Below, piece after piece: positions 43,318-43,398 of a DNA stretch of 43,398 nucleotides. A program made the translations under genes and the position numbers. The notes beneath the pieces were generated by a model. The model had not been told where the DNA came from. It did not search any database and saw nothing but the letters and a program-made list of their open reading frames with translations. Origin of the DNA: Bacteroidaceae bacterium (GTDB taxonomy: Bacteria; Bacteroidota; Bacteroidia; Bacteroidales; Bacteroidaceae); contig JAEEHP010000222.1 of NCBI GenBank assembly GCA_016280855.1, positions 1 through 43,398 on the forward strand. The letters run 5' to 3'. How positions within the stretch are numbered: the stretch's first letter is position 1; every line of letters starts with the position of its first letter.

Positions 43318-43398
43318 AACAGCTATCATATAGACAGAAGAAACATATTTCAACTTATCGCTCGGCTTTGCCGCTTCGCCTTTAGTGCGAAGAACCTC
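43318..43398. repeat. Terminal direct repeat, right copy
   Basis: 81 bases identical to 1-81. Confidence 0.95.

Overview
The window looks like chromosomal DNA of a Bacteroidales bacterium, most likely a Prevotella-like gut or oral lineage. The evidence is the Bacteroidetes gene order (DUF4271-hemD-rnpA-yidD-tatD; miaB-ftsX-DUF3098-uppP-truB-queA-folK), promoters with the Bacteroidetes -7 box TAnnTTTG, and the lack of Shine-Dalgarno sequences. The last 81 bases repeat the first 81 exactly, so an assembler could close the contig into a circle. The content (gyrB, rpsT, metK, rpoN, tRNAs) is chromosomal, so any circle is probably an artefact of a dispersed repeat.

Layout. 1-2.7 kb: an M15-type peptidase, a repeat-rich gap and an AAA ATPase/DUF4143 gene with tandem promoter repeats. 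2.8-26.8 kb: GC-rich housekeeping genes, almost all on the minus strand: gyrB, rpsT with tRNA-Glu, recO (plus strand), a tatD-like gene, a tandem TldD/PmbA-like secreted protein, yidD, rnpA, hemD, DUF4271, a LOG-family gene, metK behind a probable SAM-II riboswitch, a PAP2-like protein, rpoN, lgt, ychF, folK, queA, truB, uppP, DUF3098, ftsX, miaB, a DEAD-box helicase and tRNA-Asn. 27-30.1 kb: a PfkB-family kinase and an S41 protease on the plus strand. 30.1-31.5 kb: a gene-free AT-rich stretch with several repeat arrays and a strongly structured RNA-like element ending in a T-run. 31.5-41.9 kb: a tightly packed, AT-richer nine-gene operon. 42.6-43.2 kb: a flavodoxin-like reductase.

The nine-gene operon is the most interesting part. 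In order it encodes a lipoprotein with a vWA-like domain, a multi-pass membrane protein, a tubulin/FtsZ-like GTPase, a giant protein with an Hsp70/actin-fold ATPase domain, a membrane-anchored coiled-coil protein, a MotA/TolQ/ZorA-like channel subunit with a long coiled-coil tail, a MotB/ZorB-like OmpA-domain partner, a 54-residue membrane protein and a lipoprotein DNA/RNA non-specific nuclease. The motor pair recalls the engine of the Zorya anti-phage system, but none of the known Zorya partner genes is present. Two cytoskeletal-fold NTPases and an envelope nuclease take their place. I infer an envelope-spanning, ion-driven defence or conflict system. That function is not demonstrated.

A second theme is repeat invasion of coding genes. 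Dispersed palindromic and simple repeats that fill the intergenic gaps also sit in frame inside tatD and miaB, and probably inside truB and rnpA. This resembles the palindromic elements of Rickettsia. One palindromic family shows a compensated base-pair swap between copies, which suggests that the hairpin is what is conserved.
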